Of a stretch of 15,880 nt of DNA, positions 1 to 7,098 are shown piece by piece. Made by a program: the position numbers and the translations under genes. The notes under the pieces are model-generated. The model saw only the letters and a program-made list of their open reading frames with translations. It searched no databases and was not told the origin of the DNA. The stretch comes from Candidatus Levybacteria bacterium RIFCSPHIGHO2_01_FULL_36_15b (GTDB lineage: Bacteria; Patescibacteria; Microgenomatia; Levybacterales; UBA12049): positions 1-15,880 of the forward strand of contig MFNK01000010.1 in assembly GCA_001782045.1 (NCBI GenBank), written 5' to 3'. Every line of letters begins with the position of its first letter. Position 1 is the stretch's first letter.

Positions 1-103
1 TTTGGCCACCCGATTCCTGAATAACCATCTTGTATTTTGCTAGCGTTTCCTTGTTGATAAATTCGCCTTTGTAAATTTTTCTCTCTCTTGAAATTTCCAG
101 CAC
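1..103 (-). CDS. Unrecognised protein, N-terminal fragment cut by the window edge
   Basis: An open frame of 34 codons reads leftward off the window edge from a GTG at 103-101, beginning MLEISRERKIYKG. An in-frame TAG lies a few codons upstream, so the start must be close to this GTG. A TATAAT box lies exactly 7 nt upstream, which supports GTG as a leaderless start, the same geometry as the GTG gene starting at 7062. The visible piece is charged and hydrophilic, with no signal peptide or membrane segment and no motif I recognise. It is divergent from the TatD gene, with 48 nt between the two start codons. Function cannot be assigned from this fragment. Confidence 0.5.
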   Translation of the reverse strand, partial: MLEISRERKIYKGEFINKETLAKYKMVIQESGGQ

Positions 104-110
104 AAATGAA

Positions 111-138
111 ATTATAGTCTAAAAATTTCCAAAATCAA
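111..138 (-). promoter_or_regulatory. Sigma70-like promoter for the left-edge gene, leaderless geometry
   Basis: On the minus strand, TTGATT (138-133) is followed after 16 nt by a perfect TATAAT (116-111), and the GTG start follows 7 nt later. The predicted transcription start therefore coincides with the start codon. The -35 box sits next to the -10 box of the divergent tatD promoter, so the two promoters overlap. Confidence 0.55.
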
Positions 139-139
139 G

Positions 140-145
140 TATAAT
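140..145 (+). promoter_or_regulatory. -10 box of the tatD operon, leaderless geometry
   Basis: A perfect TATAAT ends 6 nt before the tatD ATG at 152, placing the expected transcription start at about the A of ATG. No good -35 hexamer is seen 16-18 nt upstream (117-122 reads GTCTAA) and there is no extended -10 TGn. The call rests on the -10 box and on the same spacing at other genes here. Confidence 0.5.
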
Positions 146-151
146 ATTTTT

Positions 152-946
152 ATGATTGACGTTCACTGCCACTTAAATTTTAAAGCTTATAACGATGACT
201 TGGAGGATGTTTTGGAAAGAGCCAAAAAGATAGGCGTTGAAAAAATAATAAATGTAGGAACCAGTATAGAAAGTAGTCAGAAGGCAGTTGAACTTGCGAA
301 AAAATATAAAAATTTATACGCAATAGTCGGAATTCACCCGCATCATGCTGATAAGCTGGGACAAGGCTGGGAAAAAGAAATTGAAAAACTAGCTAAAAAG
401 TCAAAGGTTTTGGCAATTGGGGAAATAGGACTTGATTATTATAGTTACGAGACAAACGGTGTTGTAGATCCTAAATTGCAGATCGAGGTTTTTGAAGCTC
501 AAATTCAAATTGCAAAAAACGTTGGACTTCCATTGCAAATACATAACCGACAAGCGGGAAAAGATATTGTTGAAATTTTAAGGCACTATAAAAACTTATT
601 AAAAGAAACTCCTGGCATGTTCCATTGTTTCGCAGCAGATTTTAAAGTTTTAAAGAATGTTTTAGATTTAGGATTTTTTGTAGGATATGACGGTAATATT
701 ACCTATAAGGGAATCGCAAAGGGCGAAACCGTTGCGCTTTACGAACTTTTAAGCAAAACTCCAATCGAGAGGTTAGTAATTGAAACAGATGCCCCATTTT
801 TAACACCGGAGCCACATAGAGGTGGTAGGAACGAACCTAGCTATGTTATAATTACAGCTAAATACATAGCCCAAACCTTAGGTATGTCTTTTGATGAAAT
901 AGACACAAAGACAACATTAAACGCGAACAAAATTTTTAACTTATGA
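152..946 (+). CDS. tatD: TatD-family metal-dependent DNase
   Basis: This is a 264-residue TatD-family hydrolase, a cytoplasmic TIM-barrel enzyme with a divalent-metal site; family members have 3'-5' exonuclease or DNase activity linked to DNA repair and quality control. The family ligands are all visible: H5 and H7 in MIDVHCHL, GIHPHH at 60-65, E91 in IGEIGLDY, H131 in QIHNRQ, H158 in MFHCF and D213 in ETDAPFL, followed by the typical RNEPSYV at 226-232. Length matches the family (about 255-270). The ATG gives the canonical N terminus and lies 6 nt after a TATAAT box, so the mRNA is probably leaderless. It is first in a run of six genes; its TGA stop overlaps the next ATG as ATGA (943-946). 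A TatD gene heading an envelope-sugar operon is probably a matter of shared transcription rather than shared function. Confidence 0.93.
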   Translation: MIDVHCHLNFKAYNDDLEDVLERAKKIGVEKIINVGTSIESSQKAVELAKKYKNLYAIVGIHPHHADKLGQGWEKEIEKLAKKSKVLAIGEIGLDYYSYETNGVVDPKLQIEVFEAQIQIAKNVGLPLQIHNRQAGKDIVEILRHYKNLLKETPGMFHCFAADFKVLKNVLDLGFFVGYDGNITYKGIAKGETVALYELLSKTPIERLVIETDAPFLTPEPHRGGRNEPSYVIITAKYIAQTLGMSFDEIDTKTTLNANKIFNL

Positions 947-2436
947 CAACTTTTTTCGATAGAATTTTTACCACCTACCCTATAAAAACCAGACGCGCTT
1001 TGGAAATGATACCGGGGACAGTAGCCTGGTTTTTAATTCTTTTTCCTATTTGGGGAAGTTTTTTTATTCCCCTTGCTGTTGCCTACTTTATTTTGTTTTT
1101 TGACGTCTACTGGTTTTACAAATCATCTTCGCTTGCAACAACAGCATTTATTGCGTCTCGTAAAATACGAGAAGCAGAAAAAAAAGATTGGTTATCCTTA
1201 GCCCGTCCTGTTGAAAACTTCGAAAAAATGTCCCACATAGTTGTAATTCCAAACTACACAGAAAGCGCAGAAAAAATAAGACCCGGGATTGAGAGTTTAT
1301 ATAATCAAACTTTTCCAAAAGAGGGAATTTATATTGTTTTAGCTATGGAAAAAAGAGAAGAAGGCGCAATAGAAAAAGCAAATACCCTTATAAAAGAGTT
1401 CGAGGGAAAATTTGGAGACATTTTTGCAACCTTCCATCCGGATGTTTTGGGAGAAGTTAAAGGAAAATCAAGTAACGAAGCGTTCGCAGGTAAAATGGCA
1501 TATAAAAAACTTGTTAAGGGCGGACTGGTAGACGAAGATTTTACAACTATATCCTCTGTCGATGCCGATTCTATTTTTGACCCGCAATATTTTTCCTACC
1601 TTTCGCACGAGTTTCTAAAAGATGAGCATAGGCACAACAAATTTTATCAGGCAGCAAATGTTTACTATAATAATTTCTGGAAAGTTCCCGCTCCAACGCG
1701 TATTGTTACTTTTTTCGGTAGCCTTTGGAGGATGGGGCTTTTAGTTCAAAAAGACAGACTCATTTCACATTCTACTTATTCTTTATCTCTAAAACTTTTG
1801 CACGAGATTGGCTTTTGGGATACAGACGTAATTCCAGAAGATTACAGAATTTTCTTTAAAGCATTTTACAAAAAACAGGGCAAAATCTCTGTTGAGCCGA
1901 TATTTTTAAAAACTTCTATGGATGCTCCTCTTTCTTCTTCATATTTTAAGTCTTTAAAAAATAAATATCAGCAAGAAAGGCGTTGGAGCTGGGGCGCATC
2001 TGATGACCCACTATTTATAAAATGGTGGTTAACGGTTCCAAATGTTCCATTCTTTAGAAAGACAATAATGCTTATAAATGTTTTGATGGATCATACGTTG
2101 TGGCCTGTTAATTGGTTCATTATTACAATTGCCGCAAATGTTATGCCATTTATTAATCCTGTATTTACAAGGACCGCTTTGGGATATAATCTTCCAAGGC
2201 TCGCCGGATTTATATTAACTCTCTGCATAATAACTACTGCAATAATGTTTATAATTGACTACCGAACAAGAGCTAAGCATCACAGGGTTTCCAAAAAAAG
2301 ACTTGCTCTATTTCCCTTTGAATTTTTACTTCTTCCCGTAGTGGGATTTTTCCTTTCAGCATTGCCTGCTCTTATTTCTCATACTCAACTAATGCTTGGA
2401 AAAAGACTAGAATATAAAGTGACAGAGAAAATTTAA
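943..2436 (+). CDS. Membrane GT2-family glycosyltransferase
   Basis: A 497-residue membrane glycosyltransferase of GT-A fold. Two N-terminal hydrophobic segments (about 25-60) precede a cytosolic catalytic domain (about 95-350), then about three C-terminal membrane segments (about 373-485). The hallmarks of processive GT2 enzymes are present: a D-x-D site VDAD at 206-209, an acidic PED at 298-300 in the position of the catalytic base, and QERRW at 344-348, matching the QxxRW acceptor-binding motif of cellulose- and hyaluronan-synthase-type enzymes. It probably transfers a sugar from a nucleotide donor to a lipid or growing polysaccharide at the inner membrane face. Donor and product cannot be read from sequence. 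Its ATG overlaps the tatD stop by 4 nt with no Shine-Dalgarno, so translation is likely coupled. Its stop is followed by a single T and the next ATG. Confidence 0.85.
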   Translation: MTTFFDRIFTTYPIKTRRALEMIPGTVAWFLILFPIWGSFFIPLAVAYFILFFDVYWFYKSSSLATTAFIASRKIREAEKKDWLSLARPVENFEKMSHIVVIPNYTESAEKIRPGIESLYNQTFPKEGIYIVLAMEKREEGAIEKANTLIKEFEGKFGDIFATFHPDVLGEVKGKSSNEAFAGKMAYKKLVKGGLVDEDFTTISSVDADSIFDPQYFSYLSHEFLKDEHRHNKFYQAANVYYNNFWKVPAPTRIVTFFGSLWRMGLLVQKDRLISHSTYSLSLKLLHEIGFWDTDVIPEDYRIFFKAFYKKQGKISVEPIFLKTSMDAPLSSSYFKSLKNKYQQERRWSWGASDDPLFIKWWLTVPNVPFFRKTIMLINVLMDHTLWPVNWFIITIAANVMPFINPVFTRTALGYNLPRLAGFILTLCIITTAIMFIIDYRTRAKHHRVSKKRLALFPFEFLLLPVVGFFLSALPALISHTQLMLGKRLEYKVTEKI

Positions 2437-2437
2437 T

Positions 2438-3883
2438 ATGCTGAAATTAAAAAGTCTCGAAAAAAGCCGGGATTTCTGGTTTCTTCTTTTTACTTCTGTG
2501 TTTTTCTTTTTTCTTCGCTTGCCTTCTCTTTTTGAACCTTATTGGTATGGTGATGAAGGAATTTACCAGACTCTTGGAATTGGAATAAATGCGGGAAAGC
2601 TTTTGTATAGAGATGTTTTCGATAATAAACCGCCTCTTTTATACTATATATACAGCTTTTTTGACTCTGACCAGTTCTTAGTCAGAATCGCTTCTCTTCT
2701 AGTTGGTATCTTATCTATTTTTTTGTTTTTTTATCTGGCAAAAAAAATATTAAGCAGCAAAAAATCTGTTTACATTTCTACTTTCGTTTTTGCTCTTCTT
2801 TTTGGACTTCCTTTAATTGAGGGCAACATTGCAAACGCTGAAAATTTTATGTTGCCTTTTAATATTGCTGCCGCTATTTTAGTTATTAAAGCAATTGAAA
2901 CAAAAAATAATCTTAAGCTTCTTTTTACTGCAGGAATAATTATTGGAATCTCCTTTTTAGTAAAAATAGTTGCAGTATTTGATTTTGCGGCGTTTTTGGT
3001 CTTTTTGTTTTTCTATTTTAGTACAAATTATAGAAGCTTTGTAAAAAATATTTTCCCTTTTGTTTTGGGATTTGGAATACCCATTTCTTTAGTAGCTTTG
3101 TATTTTTTGCTTAGCGATGCATTTCCCTACTTTCTAAGAGCTACTTTTTCGAATAATGTTGGCTATGTTGGTTGGGGTAATAAGTTTATTATTCCGCAGG
3201 GACTTTTATATTTAAAACTTGGATTACTTGGACTTTCGGTTTTATTTTTATATTACAAAAGAAATATTTTAGACAAAACACATGTTCTAGTTTATTTATG
3301 GATTTTATTCTCTTTATTTAATGCACTTTTTTCACAAAGACCCTACACTCATTATGTTTTAGTCACTCTTCCTTCTTTAGTTTTATTACTTGGACTTGTT
3401 ACATTAAAAGGGAAAAATTTTATGATGAACGCAGGGCTTTTGGCGATAAGTTTAATTTTACTAATTACCAATTTTTCCTACTATATTAAAACTGTTCGCT
3501 ATTATCCAAACTATATTTCATTTATCTATGGCGGAAAATCGGTATACGATTATCAGAAATTTTTTGACGGAAACACACCCCGCGACTATCAGCTTGCAGC
3601 GTTCTTAAACGCAAATCTTAAAGAAAATGAAAACATTTTTATTTGGGGAAATAATGCACAGGTTTATAAAATGACAAACACTCTCCCACCAGGAAGATAC
3701 TCTGTTGCTTATCATATCAACAATTATAAAGATGGGTATGAAAATACTTTGCAAGGACTGAAGAGAGAAAAACCTAGGTTTATAATTATTATGAAAAATA
3801 CCTATCCGTACCCATTTGACTTGAGCGGATATAATCAAAGAATTAATATTGAAGGCATAAACATATATGAAAGAATTTATTAG
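2438..3883 (+). CDS. GT39/ArnT-like polytopic (GT-C) glycosyltransferase
   Basis: A 481-residue integral membrane protein with about 10-12 hydrophobic segments across residues 12-350, then a soluble C-terminal part (about 355-481). The first extracytoplasmic loop carries GDEG (38-41) and YRDVFDNKPP (57-66), the acidic and KPP signature of the PMT_2/GT39 and ArnT-type GT-C families. Such enzymes use polyprenyl-phosphate-linked sugars and transfer them outside the membrane to protein, lipid A or glycan. Acceptor unknown; protein O-glycosylation or glycolipid modification are both possible. It starts one base after the preceding stop (TAATATG) with no Shine-Dalgarno. Downstream genes encode enzymes acting on polyprenyl phosphates, which fits a lipid-linked donor pathway. 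The last 17 nt overlap the next gene. Confidence 0.82.
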   Translation: MLKLKSLEKSRDFWFLLFTSVFFFFLRLPSLFEPYWYGDEGIYQTLGIGINAGKLLYRDVFDNKPPLLYYIYSFFDSDQFLVRIASLLVGILSIFLFFYLAKKILSSKKSVYISTFVFALLFGLPLIEGNIANAENFMLPFNIAAAILVIKAIETKNNLKLLFTAGIIIGISFLVKIVAVFDFAAFLVFLFFYFSTNYRSFVKNIFPFVLGFGIPISLVALYFLLSDAFPYFLRATFSNNVGYVGWGNKFIIPQGLLYLKLGLLGLSVLFLYYKRNILDKTHVLVYLWILFSLFNALFSQRPYTHYVLVTLPSLVLLLGLVTLKGKNFMMNAGLLAISLILLITNFSYYIKTVRYYPNYISFIYGGKSVYDYQKFFDGNTPRDYQLAAFLNANLKENENIFIWGNNAQVYKMTNTLPPGRYSVAYHINNYKDGYENTLQGLKREKPRFIIIMKNTYPYPFDLSGYNQRINIEGINIYERIY

Positions 3884-4223
3884 CAGCGTAAGACGTGATA
3901 GGATCACGTTTAACATTTTTGTCGCTTCTTTGGGGGTTTGTGTTTTAACAATAATTTTAATCTTGTTAAATTATTTAAATTTGCCTCCTTACATACCTGT
4001 TTTTAATCAGCTTCCCTGGGGCAATGAACGGTTAGTGCAGACACTCGGTGTTTTTATTCCCGTCGCATTATTTTTAATTGTATTTATTTTTAATTTCGGA
4101 TTTGCCTCTTTTCTCTATACAAAAAATAATCCACTCTTAGCTAGAATTGTAGCATCTGTTACTGTTATTGTATCTATTATGAATTTCCTTTTTATAATAA
4201 AGCTTTTACTTTTAATTACGTAA
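3867..4223 (+). CDS. Small three-TM membrane protein, function unknown
   Basis: A 118-residue protein with a short basic N terminus and three hydrophobic segments at about 14-36, 59-83 and 91-115. The loop after the first segment reads LPPYIPVFNQLPWGNERL (39-56), a proline-rich segment with a PWG motif that looks like a conserved functional loop rather than a random linker. It loosely recalls the loop of DUF1648-type membrane proteins, but I cannot assign it firmly. Its start lies inside the end of the GT39 gene (17-nt overlap), with a weak GAAGG 11 nt upstream, and its TAA shares a base with the next ATG (TAATG). The tight coupling to a GT-C enzyme and a WecA-like enzyme suggests a partner or accessory role in lipid-linked sugar handling; this is inference only. 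Confidence 0.72.
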   Translation: MKEFISSVRRDRITFNIFVASLGVCVLTIILILLNYLNLPPYIPVFNQLPWGNERLVQTLGVFIPVALFLIVFIFNFGFASFLYTKNNPLLARIVASVTVIVSIMNFLFIIKLLLLIT

Positions 4224-5299
4224 TGTTTAATTTTGACTTTGTTATTTTTCTCCCTCTTTTAACATCCTTTTTGATTACCGTTTTTGCAGTTCCTGTATCT
4301 TTATATTTTTTAAGAAAATATAAAGTCATGGATGATCCAAAAAAACACTTACATCCTGCAATTTTGCACAAAAAACCTGTCCCTCGAGGAGGAGGGATAC
4401 CGCTTTTTATAGGAGTATTCTTAACTAGTTTAATTTTTATACCTTTTACAAATCTTATAGCTGCTGCTTTTTTTGCAGCATTTATTTCTTTGGTTGTTGG
4501 AGTAATTGATGATAAATATGATATATCCCCTTACACACGTTTCCTAATAAATATTATCTCAGCTGTAATTGTCGTTTACCTTGGAGCAAATGTTCCTTTT
4601 ATAACTAACCCTTTTGGGGGTATTTTATTTTTAAATCAAATTCAAATTCCATTTCTTCCTTTTCCTTTTTCTTCGGTCTCGGGACTTATAGCCGTTTTGT
4701 GGATAGTCTGGGTTATGAACATGTTAAATTGGAGCAAAGGAGTTGATGGTCAAATGCCTGGAATTGTTGCGATTTCAGCATTGGTAATTGGTTTTCTAAG
4801 CTTAAGATTTTCGGTTCTTGATCAAACAAGTCTTATTGCGGCAACTCTATCTTTTATAATTGCTGGAGCATCAATCGGATTTTTAATTTTTAACTACTAT
4901 CCTGCAAAAATTTTTCCTGGATATGGCGCAACTGCAATATATCTTCTTTTAGCAGTTGCATCAATTCTTTCAAGTGCAAAACTTGCAACAGCCATACTTG
5001 TTATGGGAATTCCTATGACAGACGGATTATTTACAATAATTAGAAGGGTATTATCGGGAAAGTCACCTTTTTGGCATGACAAAAAACATCTCCATCATTT
5101 GCTATTGGGACTAGGGTTAGGACAAAAAAGAGTTGCGTTTTTTTACTGGATTGTATCTGCGATTTTGGGAAGTTTAGCGCTTGTTTTGTCAAGTAAAGGA
5201 AAGCTTTTTGCTATAATAATGCTAGTAATAATAGCATTTGGGGCAATTCTATTTTTGCAATTTTTTATAAGAAAGGTAAATGATAAAACTTCTTTATAA
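4223..5299 (+). CDS. WecA/MraY-superfamily polyprenyl-phosphate glycosyl-1-phosphate transferase, divergent active site
   Basis: A 358-residue polytopic membrane protein of the MraY/WecA/TagO superfamily, which transfers a HexNAc-1-phosphate from a UDP-sugar to undecaprenyl phosphate. Family landmarks: DDPKKHLHP (37-45), PRGGG (54-58), the catalytic DD pair in VIDDKYD (95-100), NMLNW..GVDG (166-176), PAKIF (227-231) and the histidine motif HLHHLLLG (289-296). Two usually acidic positions differ. The first Asp of N-x-x-D-G-x-D-G is Lys172, although Asp175 remains, and the F-M-G-D-x-G-S metal-binding motif reads FPGYGAT, with Tyr at 234. The DD pair and histidines are intact and the frame is clean, so it is not simply decayed. 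It may be an enzyme with altered chemistry or substrate, or a nonclassical subfamily. Its start shares one base with the preceding stop; its end overlaps the next gene by 20 nt. Confidence 0.82.
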   Translation: MFNFDFVIFLPLLTSFLITVFAVPVSLYFLRKYKVMDDPKKHLHPAILHKKPVPRGGGIPLFIGVFLTSLIFIPFTNLIAAAFFAAFISLVVGVIDDKYDISPYTRFLINIISAVIVVYLGANVPFITNPFGGILFLNQIQIPFLPFPFSSVSGLIAVLWIVWVMNMLNWSKGVDGQMPGIVAISALVIGFLSLRFSVLDQTSLIAATLSFIIAGASIGFLIFNYYPAKIFPGYGATAIYLLLAVASILSSAKLATAILVMGIPMTDGLFTIIRRVLSGKSPFWHDKKHLHHLLLGLGLGQKRVAFFYWIVSAILGSLALVLSSKGKLFAIIMLVIIAFGAILFLQFFIRKVNDKTSL

Positions 5300-6236
5300 T
5301 ATTTTAAGACTACTAAGACCTAGGCAATGGATTAAAAATTTTGCTTTGTTTGCAGCAATCACCTTTGCGGGAGAACTTTTTAATGCTCCTGTTTTAAACA
5401 GCGTAATTTTGGCCTTTATAGCATTTTGCGGACTTTCAAGCGCAACTTATGTAATAAATGATATTTTTGATGTAAAAAAAGATAAACTCCATCCATTTAA
5501 AAAATTTAGGCCCTTGGCAAGCGGTGAAATACCTATTTCTTTTGGATTTAGCTTAGCATTACTTTTAATTGCTGGATCGCTTCTTTTGGCTAAATTTATA
5601 GCCCCTACCTTTTTTGCAATCTGTCTTTTATATTTAGCGATACAATTTTTATATTCATCGTTTATAAAATCTATCGCGGTTTTAGATATTCTTGCAATTG
5701 CATCAGGATATATTTTAAGAGTATATGGAGGAGAATTTGCAAGCGGTTTTCACATATCTGTTTGGCTTTTGCTTACAACAATTTCTATTTCTCTATTTCT
5801 TGCTGTTGGAAAAAGAAGATCAGAGCTTACTCTTCTTTCGGGAACAACCGGGACAAATATTGCGGCAACAAGAAAAGCACTATCGCATTATTCCGATAGG
5901 TTATTGGACGTTTACGCATCCATTTTTGCAACATCCACTTTTGTTTCCTATGCTCTTTTTACATTTTTGGAAAATCCCGGAGGATTTAGACTTAATTTAG
6001 ATATTATTGTACCAACTGCACTTGCTTCTTTCTTTGAAAGAAAATGGTTAATGATAACAATTATCCCGGTTGTATATGGGTTAATGAGATATTTACAAGA
6101 TATTTACGAAAAACATGAAGGCGAAAGTCCCGAAAGAGTTTTGCTTTCGGACAAGCCACTTCTTATAGATGTTATTATCTGGGTAATACTTGTAGTTTTC
6201 TTAATATACTTTGTCGGTCCTAACTCTGCTTTTTAG
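5280..6236 (+). CDS. UbiA-family prenyltransferase, probable decaprenyl-phosphate phosphoribosyltransferase
   Basis: A 318-residue UbiA-superfamily membrane enzyme with about 8-9 hydrophobic segments. The first aspartate-rich motif is N60-D61-x-x-D64-x-x-x-D68, followed by HPFKKFRPLASG (71-82). The opening LRPRQWIKN (12-20), the K-x-RP-x-A-x-G block and YSDRLLD (204-210) are the pattern of decaprenylphosphoryl-5-phosphoribose synthase (Rv3806c type), which joins PRPP to a polyprenyl phosphate. The second conserved region includes D136 and Y144-x-x-R147. In actinobacteria this product leads to the lipid-linked pentose donor decaprenylphosphoarabinose. Its place beside GT-C and WecA-like genes fits lipid-linked sugar supply; generic UbiA function cannot be excluded. 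The start overlaps the preceding gene by 20 nt, with GAAAGG only 3 nt upstream. Its 3' end overlaps the convergent gene by 17 nt. Confidence 0.8.
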   Translation: MIKLLYNILRLLRPRQWIKNFALFAAITFAGELFNAPVLNSVILAFIAFCGLSSATYVINDIFDVKKDKLHPFKKFRPLASGEIPISFGFSLALLLIAGSLLLAKFIAPTFFAICLLYLAIQFLYSSFIKSIAVLDILAIASGYILRVYGGEFASGFHISVWLLLTTISISLFLAVGKRRSELTLLSGTTGTNIAATRKALSHYSDRLLDVYASIFATSTFVSYALFTFLENPGGFRLNLDIIVPTALASFFERKWLMITIIPVVYGLMRYLQDIYEKHEGESPERVLLSDKPLLIDVIIWVILVVFLIYFVGPNSAF

Positions 6237-7062
6237 CGTATTGCCCGCTTACCCAACCAGTTGTTTTTCCGTCCTTTAATTTAATTTGGTACCACCCATT
6301 TTGTTCGTCAAGTAAATCGTATTCTTCACCCGGATTTACCCTTCCAACTTCTGCCCCTGCGGTTGACGGACTTTCTCTTACTCTTAAAAATCCTGTTGGA
6401 GTATTCTGTATTACTATTTTTTCTCCTGTTGTTAATGTAGCCGAAGGGGTTGCTTCTTTTTGCTCACTTTCTTTTGCAGCATTTGGGTCAACTCCTAAGT
6501 ATATTATTGAATCAAGCCGATATCCGAAAAGTGCACGAATTCTTACGCTTTTTTCCCTGTAACCTGATTTACTTACCTTTATTTCGTGATCTGACTCGGT
6601 TACATTTTTAAGAAGTATTGGGGCATGACCTACTAAATTACTGTCGAGATATACATCTGCTCCCGATGGAAATGAGACTACACTTATTTGCGCTTGTTTT
6701 TTATCTTCTATTTCTTTGAGTGTAATAATTGATGCTTGAGCTAAAGCTGTCTGTGCAAAGTTTCTATCAACTACTGTTAAGATTTTTTTTGTAATCGTAA
6801 TCTTGTGTTGAAAAGGTTCAAAATCACCGCTTATTGGAACAAGCCTAATAGTATAATCACCTGCGTCCACCATTTTGTCCCCTTGGCAAAGACACAAAGG
6901 AGTTTTTCCAATATGCTTATCATTTAGATAAACTTCGGAAGCGGGTGAAGATGTAGCTTGAAGGGCTCCCTTTTCCGGTCTTTTATTTATCACAAATACC
7001 AGAATAAAGAAAATTAGCAGAGCAAGAAGAATACATCCGAGTACAAATAAAAGCTTTCTCAC
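6220..7062 (-). CDS. Membrane-anchored protein with two PEGA domains and an SH3b domain
   Basis: A 280-residue protein with an N-terminal hydrophobic anchor (3-25) and an extracytoplasmic remainder. Residues about 33-98 form a PEGA-like domain (SEVYLNDKHIGKTPL). Residues about 122-180 form a second, clearer one (SFPSGADVYLDSNLVGHAPIL then SGYREKSVRIR). After a short linker, about 217-276 form a bacterial SH3 domain (LRVRESPSTAGAEVG and NGWYQIK...GWVSGQYAKK). PEGA and SH3b modules usually bind surface glycans or peptidoglycan, so a wall-binding role is likely. The first PEGA domain contains CLC (57-59), possibly a redox or metal pair. The GTG start is forced: an in-frame TAA lies five codons upstream, and a TATAAT box is 7 nt away. 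It follows groEL by 25 nt but has its own promoter. Its 3' end overlaps the UbiA-family gene by 17 nt. Confidence 0.8.
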   Translation of the reverse strand: MRKLLFVLGCILLALLIFFILVFVINKRPEKGALQATSSPASEVYLNDKHIGKTPLCLCQGDKMVDAGDYTIRLVPISGDFEPFQHKITITKKILTVVDRNFAQTALAQASIITLKEIEDKKQAQISVVSFPSGADVYLDSNLVGHAPILLKNVTESDHEIKVSKSGYREKSVRIRALFGYRLDSIIYLGVDPNAAKESEQKEATPSATLTTGEKIVIQNTPTGFLRVRESPSTAGAEVGRVNPGEEYDLLDEQNGWYQIKLKDGKTTGWVSGQYAKKQS

Positions 7063-7069
7063 GCAATTT

Positions 7070-7098
7070 ATTATAACTTATGAGGCTTTAGTAGTCCA
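7070..7098 (-). promoter_or_regulatory. Promoter of the PEGA/SH3 gene, leaderless geometry
   Basis: On the minus strand, TGGACT (7098-7093, four of six matches to TTGACA) is followed after 17 nt by a perfect TATAAT (7075-7070), then 7 nt to the GTG start. The -35 lies inside the last codons of groEL. Transcription would start at about the GTG itself. Read-through from groEL is also possible. Confidence 0.55.

Noticed and set aside
3605..3916. 103-codon minus-strand frame across the end of the GT39 gene
   Set aside because: Shadow of the coding plus strand; composition is implausible and no promoter was seen.
4223..5299. Idea that the WecA-like gene is a decaying pseudogene because of the Lys172 and Tyr234 changes
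   Set aside because: The frame is full-length and all other motifs are intact, with tight translational coupling on both sides.
5725..6000. 91-codon plus-strand frame inside the UbiA-family gene
   Set aside because: Out-of-frame shadow; the UbiA frame carries all the conserved motifs.
7033..7035. Lipobox at Cys10 of the PEGA/SH3 protein (VLGC)
   Set aside because: Only nine residues precede the Cys and the hydrophobic helix continues well beyond it, so a transmembrane anchor is more likely than a lipoprotein signal.
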